Position numbers and translations under genes: made by a program. Of a stretch of 64,000 nt of DNA, positions 32,845 through 41,022 are shown one piece after another (position 1 is the stretch's first letter; each line of letters opens with the position of its first letter). The notes under the pieces were generated by a model. That model saw nothing but the letters and a program-made list of their open reading frames with translations. It made no database searches and was not told the DNA's origin. This stretch comes from JAOABC01 sp041287495 (GTDB lineage: Bacteria > Aquificota > Aquificia > Aquificales > Hydrogenothermaceae): contig JBEULE010000016.1 of assembly GCA_041287495.1 (NCBI GenBank), positions 1 to 64,000 of the forward strand. The letters are read 5' to 3'.

Positions 32845-35679
32845 CAATTCATTAAAGTTTAAATTGTCTAATAAAAACAATTTATTTTTTTCTCTATCTA
32901 TGACTACTAATCTAACCCACTCATTTTTTAGTAACATCATAGGGTGATCTGTTTCAGAAGCGGCAGATACAACCTTTTCTAAAGGAGCTTCTACAAAAAC
33001 CACGATTCTGGCAGGTTCATGAAAAGCTTTATTTTCAAAATAAACTGTTTGATAAGGTAATCCTATCTTCAAATCTGAGTAGTTAGAGTTAAAAACACCG
33101 AACCTACCTACAACGTTATGATAAACTTTAGATCCAGATCCGAAAACTTCATTACTAACTGTAGAAAAGTAATGTTCTGCGTTTATCCATTGTGCTATTA
33201 AAAATGGTCCATTTAGTATCCTTTTCAAGATTACATTTTCAGGGTCTAAAGTATAGTCATAGGAATGTAGGAAAAATCTATTCCTTAAAATAGAGTTCAT
33301 ACATGACTCTCTTCTTCCTACAAAAACACCTATATTACTTGAAAGTCCCCATTCAGGTCTCATCTCAGACCAATCTACAGCTCTTACTAAGATATCTTCC
33401 TCACTATCTGCATAAGGTAAAACTTTAATTCTCTCCTGTCTGGTTCTTGCAGAGGCTATTTTAAAATCTCTCTTTATCTCCTCGAAAAGTTCTATTTTTG
33501 TGGAAGGGATAAGCTCCTCGTCAAAAAATTCAACTTCATCTGTAGTAGTGTTGTGTAAAGCAGGTATAAATATGGTATCTTCTGGTATTTTTATATTCAT
33601 AATTTTTCTAACTTCTCTATTGTTAAGTATAATGCTCATAGCTCTTACATTGTGATATCCACTATTTCCTCCGCAGGCACCACAATCCAAAGCAGATTCA
33701 TAGGGATTGTTATCAGATACACTTCCATGTCCAACTAAAAATACAAATGGAGGAAAGTTATCTGTCATACCTATAAGATTTAAAAAGTTATCTGCAACTT
33801 TTGCTTTTTCCTCTAACGTATATCCGATGTTTGAGAATTTATATTTTATATAATGAAAATAATCTTTATTTATCTTATGCTTATCTAATATCTTTTTCTC
33901 TCTTTCGTCTAAATTATCATTTAACATTTTATTTAAAATCTCTTTAGCTTCTTCATAAGATCTATGGTCAGATTCCATCTCAAATACATGGAGAATTTTT
34001 TCTACAAAGAATTTTTCAGTATATTTTTCGACTTCTTCATCTGACAGCTTATCCAAACTATATATAGTTTTTGGAGGCTTTGCCTTTATTTTCTGGTTAA
34101 ACTTCGATAAATACTTAGGTAAAAATGTTTTACCAAAAAGATTATAACCAAATAACCAACCAAAAGCTTCTACTGTAAAAAATGGAGTATAAGGATTATT
34201 TTTAAGTTTATCTAATGTCTTTTTTAAGGTATAAAGAATATCTTTCTTTTTTTCATAATCTGAGGTACTTTGAGAAGGTAATTCAAATATAACCTTCTCA
34301 GGACTTTCCATAGCTGGACAAAGTAGAAGTTCATGACTTTTATCAAATTCTATCAGAGCAACTTTGATTCCAAAAAAGCCTGCAACACCGTAAGTTTTAT
34401 AGTTATCTATCCTCTCTATATTTCTTCTTATAGCCTCAGATCTAACATCTACACAAAAAACTGCAGCAGCTTTTGGCTTTTCAGTAGGTTTATACTCCCT
34501 TAAAAATTCATTTCCATATAAAACAGCATAAGACTCTTCTATAGATTTCGTCCATATATAACCTTCCTCTTCTTTTATAAGCTTAATTAAACGATAAACT
34601 TCCATAGGATCTTCAATTTTAAATAGTTTCTCATTTACATAAGCTATTCTTGATATTTCTCTATTTATGTCTTCTTCCATATATCTTTTAAAGATACTCT
34701 TATAATCCGGATTTTTCTTAAAAATCTCTGAAATGTATTCTGGAGGTAGTTCTCTACTATAAGCAAGAAGCTTTAGGATAATTTCCTCTCTATTATTCTG
34801 GAAATAGTTGTATAAGTCATCATAATTCCTTATGTTAGTTTTATTCATTTTTTTGATGTACTTTAACTCATAGTATAGAATTATAGAAATAAAACTTAAC
34901 AGGTCTGCTGGATTTTCTTCTTGATATGGATAATAAGGCGTATTTTCTCTATACTTTATAAAGGATGCCCATCCAAAAAAGTTTACCAATAACCTTTGGA
35001 TATAGTTGAGTAGATTATGTGGTTTTATCTCTTTTTGGAAATTATTTAAAATGTCTTCGATATTGAAAGATTGTCCTTCAAACAATAGGAAACATTCCCA
35101 CATTCCTTTTTCTCTGAAAGGAAAAGTGATACTAGCTTGACCTTCATCTAAAAATCGTGAAACAAACTCTATAACCTCATTGTAAAATACTTGATATATG
35201 TTCTGACCAAAAATGATATCTAGAAGCTTACTAAAACTATAATGACTCATAATTTCTTCAAATAAGAAATCAAGATTGTTATACATTTTATCGGAGGTGA
35301 TAGCTTCCCTTAAAACTTGATAGGAATCCAAATTATAATCAATATTGTAATCATATTTAAGTTTTAACCAATTTGGGCTTAAATCTATCATAAATTTCCT
35401 TACCTTATATTTATCTATATCAAAACTGTTTGAGTTTAAAAATTGAAAAATATTATTTTCAAGTATATCTTTTCTTATTACTCCACTTTTATACAAATCT
35501 ACATAATATGAAGGATCCATATAAAGGTCTGTATCAAACATCTTAGAAGCAACCTTTAGAGCATCTTTAAAGTGCATATGTTCAAATTCATGGAGAGGGT
35601 TATGGTGAACAAACATAGTTAAAGGCCAATATTTTGGAAGAAAATCTGTAGCTTTCTTAACAGTTTCCAATAAAGTCAT
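32842..35679 (-). CDS. dabA: DabA, zinc-dependent subunit of the DAB inorganic carbon pump (DUF2309)
   Basis: This 945-residue soluble subunit matches the DabA family. Candidate zinc ligands and active-site residues, by analogy with the beta-carbonic-anhydrase-like site, are C409 and D411 with R413 in VFCVDVRSEAIRR, H651 in LVGHGS and C666 in LDCGACGG. The family N-terminal motif MFVHHNPLHEFEH (about 23-35) is also present. DabA hydrates CO2 to bicarbonate unidirectionally, coupled to ion flow through DabB. ATG at 35679 is chosen over an in-frame TTG six bases upstream because GGAGG ends six bases before this ATG. It follows a small membrane protein gene by 12 bases. Confidence 0.92.
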   Translation of the reverse strand: MTLLETVKKATDFLPKYWPLTMFVHHNPLHEFEHMHFKDALKVASKMFDTDLYMDPSYYVDLYKSGVIRKDILENNIFQFLNSNSFDIDKYKVRKFMIDLSPNWLKLKYDYNIDYNLDSYQVLREAITSDKMYNNLDFLFEEIMSHYSFSKLLDIIFGQNIYQVFYNEVIEFVSRFLDEGQASITFPFREKGMWECFLLFEGQSFNIEDILNNFQKEIKPHNLLNYIQRLLVNFFGWASFIKYRENTPYYPYQEENPADLLSFISIILYYELKYIKKMNKTNIRNYDDLYNYFQNNREEIILKLLAYSRELPPEYISEIFKKNPDYKSIFKRYMEEDINREISRIAYVNEKLFKIEDPMEVYRLIKLIKEEEGYIWTKSIEESYAVLYGNEFLREYKPTEKPKAAAVFCVDVRSEAIRRNIERIDNYKTYGVAGFFGIKVALIEFDKSHELLLCPAMESPEKVIFELPSQSTSDYEKKKDILYTLKKTLDKLKNNPYTPFFTVEAFGWLFGYNLFGKTFLPKYLSKFNQKIKAKPPKTIYSLDKLSDEEVEKYTEKFFVEKILHVFEMESDHRSYEEAKEILNKMLNDNLDEREKKILDKHKINKDYFHYIKYKFSNIGYTLEEKAKVADNFLNLIGMTDNFPPFVFLVGHGSVSDNNPYESALDCGACGGNSGYHNVRAMSIILNNREVRKIMNIKIPEDTIFIPALHNTTTDEVEFFDEELIPSTKIELFEEIKRDFKIASARTRQERIKVLPYADSEEDILVRAVDWSEMRPEWGLSSNIGVFVGRRESCMNSILRNRFFLHSYDYTLDPENVILKRILNGPFLIAQWINAEHYFSTVSNEVFGSGSKVYHNVVGRFGVFNSNYSDLKIGLPYQTVYFENKAFHEPARIVVFVEAPLEKVVSAASETDHPMMLLKNEWVRLVVIDREKNKLFLLDNLNFNEL

Positions 35680-35691
35680 CTTCAACCTCCA

Positions 35692-36249
35692 TCAAAGGTT
35701 CAATAGATAAAAAACTCCTAAAATTAAATTTGTTATAGATAAAATTGACATTAAAAAAATATATACAATATCAGGCTCTTTATATATTAGATTTTTATTA
35801 GGATTACCAAATAGTAATTTATTAGTCATAACTGAAAATATGGAAAAGTTGAATATAAGGAGTAATAGTACATACACAGTATCCAAAGATAGTTTACTGT
35901 TTAGCAGATAATTAAATACAACACCAAAATTTAAAAAAGGAGGAAAATTTGCCATCATAAGAAGAACTATCCTAACAAAAACAGCAAATTTTGGAGATGA
36001 CAAAACTAAGCCTTCTATGCCTAAAAAATCAGTTTTATAGGTTTTCTTAATAAATCTTACTATAGTTAAGTATAACCCAACTGTTGTTAAAAACGACAAT
36101 CCATAATAAATCTTTTCATTGATAATAAAAAACATAGGAAAATTTGCCAGAAAATATAGATTAATAATTTTCATAAAGTTGTAGTTCTTACGGAGAGAAA
36201 AAAATGAAAAAGACAGTATAACAATACCTAAAAGTGATATGTACTCCAT
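35692..36249 (-). CDS. Small multi-helix membrane protein between dabB and dabA
   Basis: This 185-residue protein has about six hydrophobic helices and no signal peptide. The fourth (FVRIVLLMMANFPPFLNFGVV) carries the PP-x-x-x-F pattern found in the late helices of NuoL/NuoM/Mrp antiporter-like proteins. It may thus be a degenerate fragment of such a subunit or an additional helix bundle of the pump. The neighbouring DabB is full length, so it is not simply DabB's missing end. Conserved dab operons usually encode only DabA and DabB. It is tightly spaced on both sides (12 bases), supporting a shared complex. Function is unknown. Confidence 0.6.
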   Translation of the reverse strand: MEYISLLGIVILSFSFFSLRKNYNFMKIINLYFLANFPMFFIINEKIYYGLSFLTTVGLYLTIVRFIKKTYKTDFLGIEGLVLSSPKFAVFVRIVLLMMANFPPFLNFGVVFNYLLNSKLSLDTVYVLLLLIFNFSIFSVMTNKLLFGNPNKNLIYKEPDIVYIFLMSILSITNLILGVFYLLNL

Positions 36250-36261
36250 AGTACCTCCAAT

Positions 36262-37839
36262 TTAATCCATTTTGAATAATTTAAGTATCAATTTTCTGTA
36301 GTATAACTCCTCATAGAGGATTCTATAGATTTTCAATATCCATTTCTTAAATTTCTCTCCGTTTTCGCTAAATGTGTAGTAATAGGATAAAAACCACACA
36401 AACACTGCAGATAAAATCAAAAATACAATTGCCATAACTATCAAACCAAAAGATAGATGAGCAGCTTCAAATAGTTTTTTATAGTTCTCACCATATAGAT
36501 AATTTTCAAAAGTAAGACCTAAGAATGAATATATTAAAACTATAAGGGCAAAGGATATAATAAGAGATAGTATTATCCCTAATGATTGGACTTTTGAAAT
36601 CTTAAAAAAGGTGCTAAAGAGTTGAAAGCTTGCCAACCAACCGAAAGCTAAAAATATTAAAGCTGCATAATAATTTGAAAGATCCTGTTTCAACAGAAAC
36701 TCTATAACAGTATATAAAACTAAAGCTGTTGTTAAAGATATGACTATAAGATTAAGATTTTTATTAAATTTAGTTTCTTCTTCAAGAAAAATTTTATAAG
36801 AAACTGACTTTGTTATATTTGGTTCCTTTCTAGCCTGGTGTATAACATTTCCAGATTCAAGGAACAATGTAGCCTTAAATATACCATGAACCATAAGATG
36901 GTAGATTGCAAGGCTAAATGCACCTACCCCAACTTCCATAATCATATACCCCATCTGACCAACTGTAGAGTATCCAAGGGCTCTTTTAATGTCTGGCATC
37001 GTAAGCATAATTAAAGATCCTATTATTGCTGTAATAAGACCAAAGATAAAAGCTATATTTAAAGCATATTCTGTATGTAAAAAAAGGTAAGCAAATTTAT
37101 TGAGGATTATACCTCCTACATTAACAACTCCAGCATGCATCAATGCGGAAACAGGTGTTGGACCTTCAGATGTATAAGGTAGCCATATATGGAAAGGAAT
37201 AATAGCCGATTTAACCATTGCTGCCAGAATTAGCAAAACACCTGGTATCTCTAAGTCAAAACTACCTTTTAACCACATATATTTAAGCTCAGATAAGTAA
37301 GGAGTTTTACACTGTGAAACTATCATTATCATAGATAACACAAAGAGTAGATCTCCCAATCTATGTATCCACAAAGTTATATTTCCAAAATATGTTGCAG
37401 ATTTAGAATATGACCTAAAGGAGATTAAGTAATAAAGAGAAAGGCTTAAACTTATCCATGCCATTATAATTAGTAAAATATGGTTTGCCATAAGTAAAAA
37501 GTATATAGAACTGAATATAAAATTAAGTAATATGAAGAATCTTTTATAACCTACTTCATCCCACATATACTTAGCTGAGTATTTTCTTATCACTATTCCC
37601 AGTATAGCTACATACAAAGTTAGTATTGAAGACAATCTATCAAAACTCAGTAGTAAATTTTCTGAAACAATAGCATGATTTGTCTTAAACTGTTGATAAG
37701 TCCCGTAGATACTCAATCCTACTATTATAAGAGAAAAGAAGATACTTATTTTAGGAATTACTTTTTTAGAATCTATAAAGGTAATTAATCCAGCTATAAC
37801 TATAGGAATAAATGGTATAAGGAACACAATATTACTCAT
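36262..37839 (-). CDS. dabB: DabB, proton- or sodium-conducting membrane subunit of the DAB pump
   Basis: This 525-residue protein has about 13-14 membrane helices and the NuoL/M-like proton-channel core: WLPYTSEGPTPVSALMHAGV then VNVGGIILNKFA. That stretch (ALxHAGxVNxGG) distinguishes DabB from complex I NuoL (ALIHAATMVTAG). Further family positions include the lysine in AAMVKSAIIPFHIWLPY and MLTMPDIKRALGYSTVGQMG. It couples cation influx to DabA-catalysed CO2 hydration. Length is usual. No other complex I gene is near, which supports DabB. Confidence 0.9.
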   Translation of the reverse strand: MSNIVFLIPFIPIVIAGLITFIDSKKVIPKISIFFSLIIVGLSIYGTYQQFKTNHAIVSENLLLSFDRLSSILTLYVAILGIVIRKYSAKYMWDEVGYKRFFILLNFIFSSIYFLLMANHILLIIMAWISLSLSLYYLISFRSYSKSATYFGNITLWIHRLGDLLFVLSMIMIVSQCKTPYLSELKYMWLKGSFDLEIPGVLLILAAMVKSAIIPFHIWLPYTSEGPTPVSALMHAGVVNVGGIILNKFAYLFLHTEYALNIAFIFGLITAIIGSLIMLTMPDIKRALGYSTVGQMGYMIMEVGVGAFSLAIYHLMVHGIFKATLFLESGNVIHQARKEPNITKSVSYKIFLEEETKFNKNLNLIVISLTTALVLYTVIEFLLKQDLSNYYAALIFLAFGWLASFQLFSTFFKISKVQSLGIILSLIISFALIVLIYSFLGLTFENYLYGENYKKLFEAAHLSFGLIVMAIVFLILSAVFVWFLSYYYTFSENGEKFKKWILKIYRILYEELYYRKLILKLFKMD

Positions 37840-37860
37840 GTATGTACCTCTTTATATGTT

Positions 37861-38697
37861 TTATTTTTGACTGAAAAGATAACTTTCTATTTCCAGAAGT
37901 CCTTCAACTTCAAAAGAAGACTTTAAATCCGGGTTTAACAAAGATAGAAAATCATTTTTAAGTCCAACTATATTCACACTTTTTGACCCTATAAATTCAG
38001 ACACATCAGTAAATCCTTTTTTCTTTACAAGGTTTGCAACATATTTATTGATTATATTTACTAAATCCTGATCTAAATCTCTTATATAAACTCCCTTAGA
38101 ACCTAAAGATAATAAAGTCCCAACTTCAAAAGGATTTACAACCTCTAAAGTTTCTACGAAAATAGATATATCCTTCATATCTACATTATTTTCCTTTAGA
38201 AATTTCTCTGTAAAAGCTAATACAAATGGAAGAGGTATAGATACTCTAGAAGGTAAAACATCTATATCTGTAAGGACTATATTCTTATAACCTTCCTTAA
38301 TAGCTTCAAGGATTCTTAAGGCTATTATCTCAAGTCCTATCTTTAAATCAGATATAGGTATTCCTTCGTATATAGCATCGTATAGTAAATTTGTTATTCT
38401 CCTTTCACTTGTCAAATCTTGAAGTTCAACTATAGCAAAGCTTCTGTCTGCAGGAACATTGTAAGGAACAACTTTTGATGTATCCTTTATAGGCATAAAA
38501 TCTTCATATGTCAAAACGGCTTTATATGAAAAATCATTAGAAGGTTCAATGAGAAGATTATGTTTGAAATACCTATAAGGAGTGAATTTACCATCTAACG
38601 GAGGAATAAGTTTGTCTTCTTCAAGTAACCTCATAGACTTTAAAATATCTGTCTGCATTTTTATATTATCCTTATCAGGATAGTATTGTTTACCCAT
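37861..38697 (-). CDS. Unknown protein resembling the glutamate synthase central domain, in the dab operon
   Basis: This 278-residue soluble protein has no signal peptide or membrane helix. The stretch from about 144 to 220 (LEIIALRILEAIKEGYKNIV, LTDIDVLPSRVSIPLPFVLA, then ISIFVETLEVVNPFEVGTLL, then SLGSKGVYI) aligns by eye with the central domain of the glutamate synthase large subunit, where the parallel pattern is EGANILILSDRG ... IPSLLAVGAVHHHL ... VVETGEAREVHHFALLLGYGA. The N-terminal part (RLLEEDKLIPPL) is also compatible. It has no amidotransferase or FMN/Fe-S domain, so it is not an active glutamate synthase. It starts 59 bases after the GTPase gene. A regulatory or scaffold role for the pump is inference. 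Confidence 0.45.
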   Translation of the reverse strand: MGKQYYPDKDNIKMQTDILKSMRLLEEDKLIPPLDGKFTPYRYFKHNLLIEPSNDFSYKAVLTYEDFMPIKDTSKVVPYNVPADRSFAIVELQDLTSERRITNLLYDAIYEGIPISDLKIGLEIIALRILEAIKEGYKNIVLTDIDVLPSRVSIPLPFVLAFTEKFLKENNVDMKDISIFVETLEVVNPFEVGTLLSLGSKGVYIRDLDQDLVNIINKYVANLVKKKGFTDVSEFIGSKSVNIVGLKNDFLSLLNPDLKSSFEVEGLLEIESYLFSQK

Positions 38698-38756
38698 TCT
38701 ATCACCTCAAAAATTTTTATTTAAGAATTTATGATATAATTTCTCTTCAGATAATT

Positions 38757-39686
38757 TTATGATTTAAAACTTAAAATCTTTAGCTCGTTCAAAAATATAG
38801 AAACTAATACACCTTTATCTATTTTTCCTGGAAACTCTTCGAATGTATAATTGCCATAAGTATAGTTAAATAGCAAAGGAGTATCTACATCTTTGAATTT
38901 CAAAATTCCTTTTGACCTTATCAAATTTTTTGGAAAGCTTTTTACAATTTTTATAAATTGGTCATAATATAAGGCATCATTCTGATAATAATCTACTTTC
39001 TTAACATAATCTTTATGAGAATGTTCATCTTTGATAAGTGATAGATCCATCGATATAGGTAAATCTATATCTGTAAATATATATTCTGGAATACGTCCAT
39101 ATGTTGTAGTTATCAACTCATACTTTGGAATAAGATATTCTCCTGTAAGCAAATTTTTCAAATTGTATTTATCTTTTAGGGAAGCTATCTCTTTTTTCAG
39201 AGATTCTATTTTCGATTGTTCTATAAGGTCGATTTTATTTAAAACTATTATATTTGCAGAACCTATTTGATATTTAAAAACATCATCATCTTTGTATTTT
39301 TCGTAATTTAAACTATCTATCAAACATATAACACTTTCAACATTATATCCTAAAGATACCAAAGCTGAGTATATAGGAAAAGGTTCAGATAAACCAGACG
39401 TTTCTATAAAAAGATAGTCAAAATCATATTTAGATTGTATATCAGTTAATACCTTATTAAGCTCATCATACAAAACACAACAGATACAACCCTGATTTAA
39501 TTCTAGCACTCCCTGGTTTTGTAATTCAGCTGATAAAACTTTGCCATCAATACTTACTTCCCCAAACTCATTAACAATAATTACAACCTTCTTATTTTTA
39601 AAAAATTCCTCTATGGATCTAACCATAGAGGTTGTTTTACCACTTCCAAGATAACCTGTAAATATATAAGCTTTTTTATTCACCAC
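38757..39686 (-). CDS. G3E-family GTPase (CobW/COG0523), probable zinc metallochaperone
   Basis: This 309-residue protein has Walker A GYLGSGKTT (11-19), EFG of switch I in VNEFGEVSIDG, the metal-binding GCICC (66-70), Walker B FIETSGLSEP (93-102) and NKIDL for guanine recognition. The CxCC motif defines the COG0523 metal chaperones, which insert zinc (or cobalt, nickel) into client proteins upon GTP hydrolysis. UreG and HypB have different motifs. Here it is encoded with the zinc enzyme DabA, so DabA is the obvious candidate client. The C-terminal CobW domain (about 215-309) seems shortened. It overlaps the upstream 95-residue gene by eleven bases. Confidence 0.8.
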   Translation of the reverse strand: MVNKKAYIFTGYLGSGKTTSMVRSIEEFFKNKKVVIIVNEFGEVSIDGKVLSAELQNQGVLELNQGCICCVLYDELNKVLTDIQSKYDFDYLFIETSGLSEPFPIYSALVSLGYNVESVICLIDSLNYEKYKDDDVFKYQIGSANIIVLNKIDLIEQSKIESLKKEIASLKDKYNLKNLLTGEYLIPKYELITTTYGRIPEYIFTDIDLPISMDLSLIKDEHSHKDYVKKVDYYQNDALYYDQFIKIVKSFPKNLIRSKGILKFKDVDTPLLFNYTYGNYTFEEFPGKIDKGVLVSIFLNELKILSFKS

Positions 39687-39963
39687 TAAACTCTATGCTA
39701 TCTATCTCTTCTTCAAACTGCTCTATCTGAAATACAATGAAATTATAAGCATCTTCAACAGTTTTCTCATACAAAGATGGAGATATAACTATCTCCCTCT
39801 CTCTAACATCAGTTTCTGTTGGATAATACCTAACCAGTACAGCTGGTTTTTCTAAAACTTTTCCGTTTTCATCGAAAAATCTTACCTCTATTTCTGCATC
39901 AGGAAGAATTGAAGAGCTATCTAATTTTTGCTTTAAATGTTTTAAAAACTCTACTTTATCCAT
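39676..39963 (-). CDS. Small acidic protein of unknown function, first gene of the dab block
   Basis: This 95-residue protein is acidic with a helical start and end around a beta stretch (DAEIEVRFFDENGKVLEKPA, then VLVRYYPTETDVREREIVI). It has no cysteine or histidine cluster and no family that I recognise. It overlaps the CobW-type GTPase by eleven bases, so a partner role (adaptor between chaperone and client) is plausible but unproven. The strong ribosome-binding site GAGGGAG lies within a potential hairpin (39972-39997). Confidence 0.5.
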   Translation of the reverse strand: MDKVEFLKHLKQKLDSSSILPDAEIEVRFFDENGKVLEKPAVLVRYYPTETDVREREIVISPSLYEKTVEDAYNFIVFQIEQFEEEIDSIEFSGE

Positions 39964-39971
39964 AATAACTC

Positions 39972-40015
39972 CCTCTAAATTTAATTATTAATAGAGGAAG
40001 GGCAATACCCCCTCC
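39972..40015 (-). promoter_or_regulatory. Two overlapping hairpins between set 2 delta and the dab block
   Basis: Read on the minus strand, GGAGGGG (40009-40015) pairs with CCCTTCC (39996-40002) allowing one G-U pair, loop of six. Next, CCTCTA (39992-39997) pairs with TAGAGG (39972-39977), which includes the ribosome-binding site of the downstream gene. The two stems share two bases and so compete. They could act as a weak terminator/attenuator or a translational switch; no ligand is evident. Confidence 0.35.
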
Positions 40016-40026
40016 TTTTGCATATA

Positions 40027-40251
40027 TTACTCTGATACAGTTGCCATAACCATCTCTATACAGTTTCTTTTTAGAAGTTCTCCACATACATAAACACATA
40101 TAGCACAACCTTTACATCTAGCTTGATTTACATAGGCAAAATTTTTGTCCTTAAGAAACATAAGAGTATTTGGTTCTGGACAGAATAATACACATTGATT
40201 ACATTTATAAGTAGAACATTTATCTATCTTAGTTTCGGCAACGTAATACAT
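40027..40251 (-). CDS. forD: 2-Oxoacid:ferredoxin oxidoreductase set 2, delta subunit (2x[4Fe-4S]; probably 2-oxoglutarate)
   Basis: This 74-residue ferredoxin-like subunit has cysteines C12, C17, C20, C24 and C46, C49, C52, C56 for two [4Fe-4S] clusters. It is paralogous to the set 1 delta subunit (32568-32804), from which it differs mostly between the clusters. It is the last gene of set 2, ordered E-A-B-G-D, whereas in set 1 the D gene is first. An inverted-repeat region follows it before the dab block. Confidence 0.88.
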   Translation of the reverse strand: MYYVAETKIDKCSTYKCNQCVLFCPEPNTLMFLKDKNFAYVNQARCKGCAICVYVCGELLKRNCIEMVMATVSE

Positions 40252-40271
40252 TCTTACCTATCCTCCTTTCT

Positions 40272-40958
40272 TTATACTATTGCGGTTTCTTGTTCTTCTA
40301 CCCATCCTTGTTCTTCAGCCATTTTGAGAGCTTCTTTAATGACCATCATATTTTTCTCTAAAAGCTCAACTTTTTTCTTAAATTTTTTCTCAATAGCAGA
40401 GTCTAATGATGCAGTTCCACCAGAAGCTACGAATGTATTTCCTAAAAATCTTTCTCTAACAGCTTTTTCTATATCTTCTTCAGATACAAGTTTTGTTATT
40501 CCAAAGAATACACCTATCATTGCCATATTAGTTGCAAGTTCTGTACCTGCTAAATCTAAAGCTATCTTTGTAGCAGGAAACTGTATAACTTTTGTGTTTA
40601 AATCTTCCAAAACTTTCCAGTCTTCATCTGAGAGAATATCAACATCAGTATTTATTATAACCATTCCATTTTCTTTGAGACCAGAATAAAAAGGCATTGT
40701 GTAAGATTTACCATGGGTAATAACCTGTGGATGGTATATCATTATAACGTTAGGGAAAATAACTTCCCCAACTTCGTATATAGGTTGGTCAGAAGCTCTA
40801 ACATAAGCTTCAACTGGAGCCATTCTTTTTTCAGAACCAAAGAAAGGAACCAATGATGCGTACTTTCCAGAGTTAGACATAGCATTACCTATTATATGAG
40901 CAGATGTAACAACACCTTGTCCACCAACACCTGCAAGTCTAATGTTGTACCTTTTCAT
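40272..40958 (-). CDS. forG: 2-Oxoacid:ferredoxin oxidoreductase set 2, gamma subunit (probably 2-oxoglutarate)
   Basis: This 228-residue gamma subunit shows NIRLAGVGGQGVVTSAHIIG, GSEKRMAPVEAYVRAS and the C-terminal SGGTASLDSAIEKKFKKK shared with set 1. It forms the domain that joins the CoA/oxoacid site. It starts 64 bases after the beta gene, and that gap contains a perfect 7-base hairpin with a T-rich tail. It precedes delta by 20 bases. Substrate assignment follows from the operon with sucC and sucD. Confidence 0.87.
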   Translation of the reverse strand: MKRYNIRLAGVGGQGVVTSAHIIGNAMSNSGKYASLVPFFGSEKRMAPVEAYVRASDQPIYEVGEVIFPNVIMIYHPQVITHGKSYTMPFYSGLKENGMVIINTDVDILSDEDWKVLEDLNTKVIQFPATKIALDLAGTELATNMAMIGVFFGITKLVSEEDIEKAVRERFLGNTFVASGGTASLDSAIEKKFKKKVELLEKNMMVIKEALKMAEEQGWVEEQETAIV

Positions 40959-40993
40959 GTTTAAAACCTCCTATTTTCTTTTAAAGAGAAACC

Positions 40994-41013
40994 AGGGAAG
41001 TATATCCCTGGAT
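40994..41013 (-). terminator. Intra-operon hairpin between set 2 beta and gamma genes
   Basis: On the minus strand CCAGGGA (41007-41013) and TCCCTGG (40994-41000) form a perfect 7-base stem with a six-base loop, followed by TTTCTCTTTT. This looks like an intrinsic terminator or attenuator, yet it lies inside an enzyme operon. Partial termination or mRNA end-stabilisation could set subunit ratios. Confidence 0.45.
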
Positions 41014-41022
41014 AATTAGTCA

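Noticed and set aside
36262..37839. Complex I subunit NuoL
   Set aside because: No other nuo gene is nearby, DabA is two genes away and the ALMHAGVVNVGG stretch is DabB-like.
38698..38756. Promoter in the 59-base gap before the glutamate-synthase-like gene
   Set aside because: A TATAAT occurs, but on the plus strand where no gene follows; the minus strand has only weak matches.
39031..39270. Plus-strand frames opposite the GTPase and other genes
   Set aside because: They lie antisense to well-supported genes, lack ribosome-binding sites and show no recognisable protein family.
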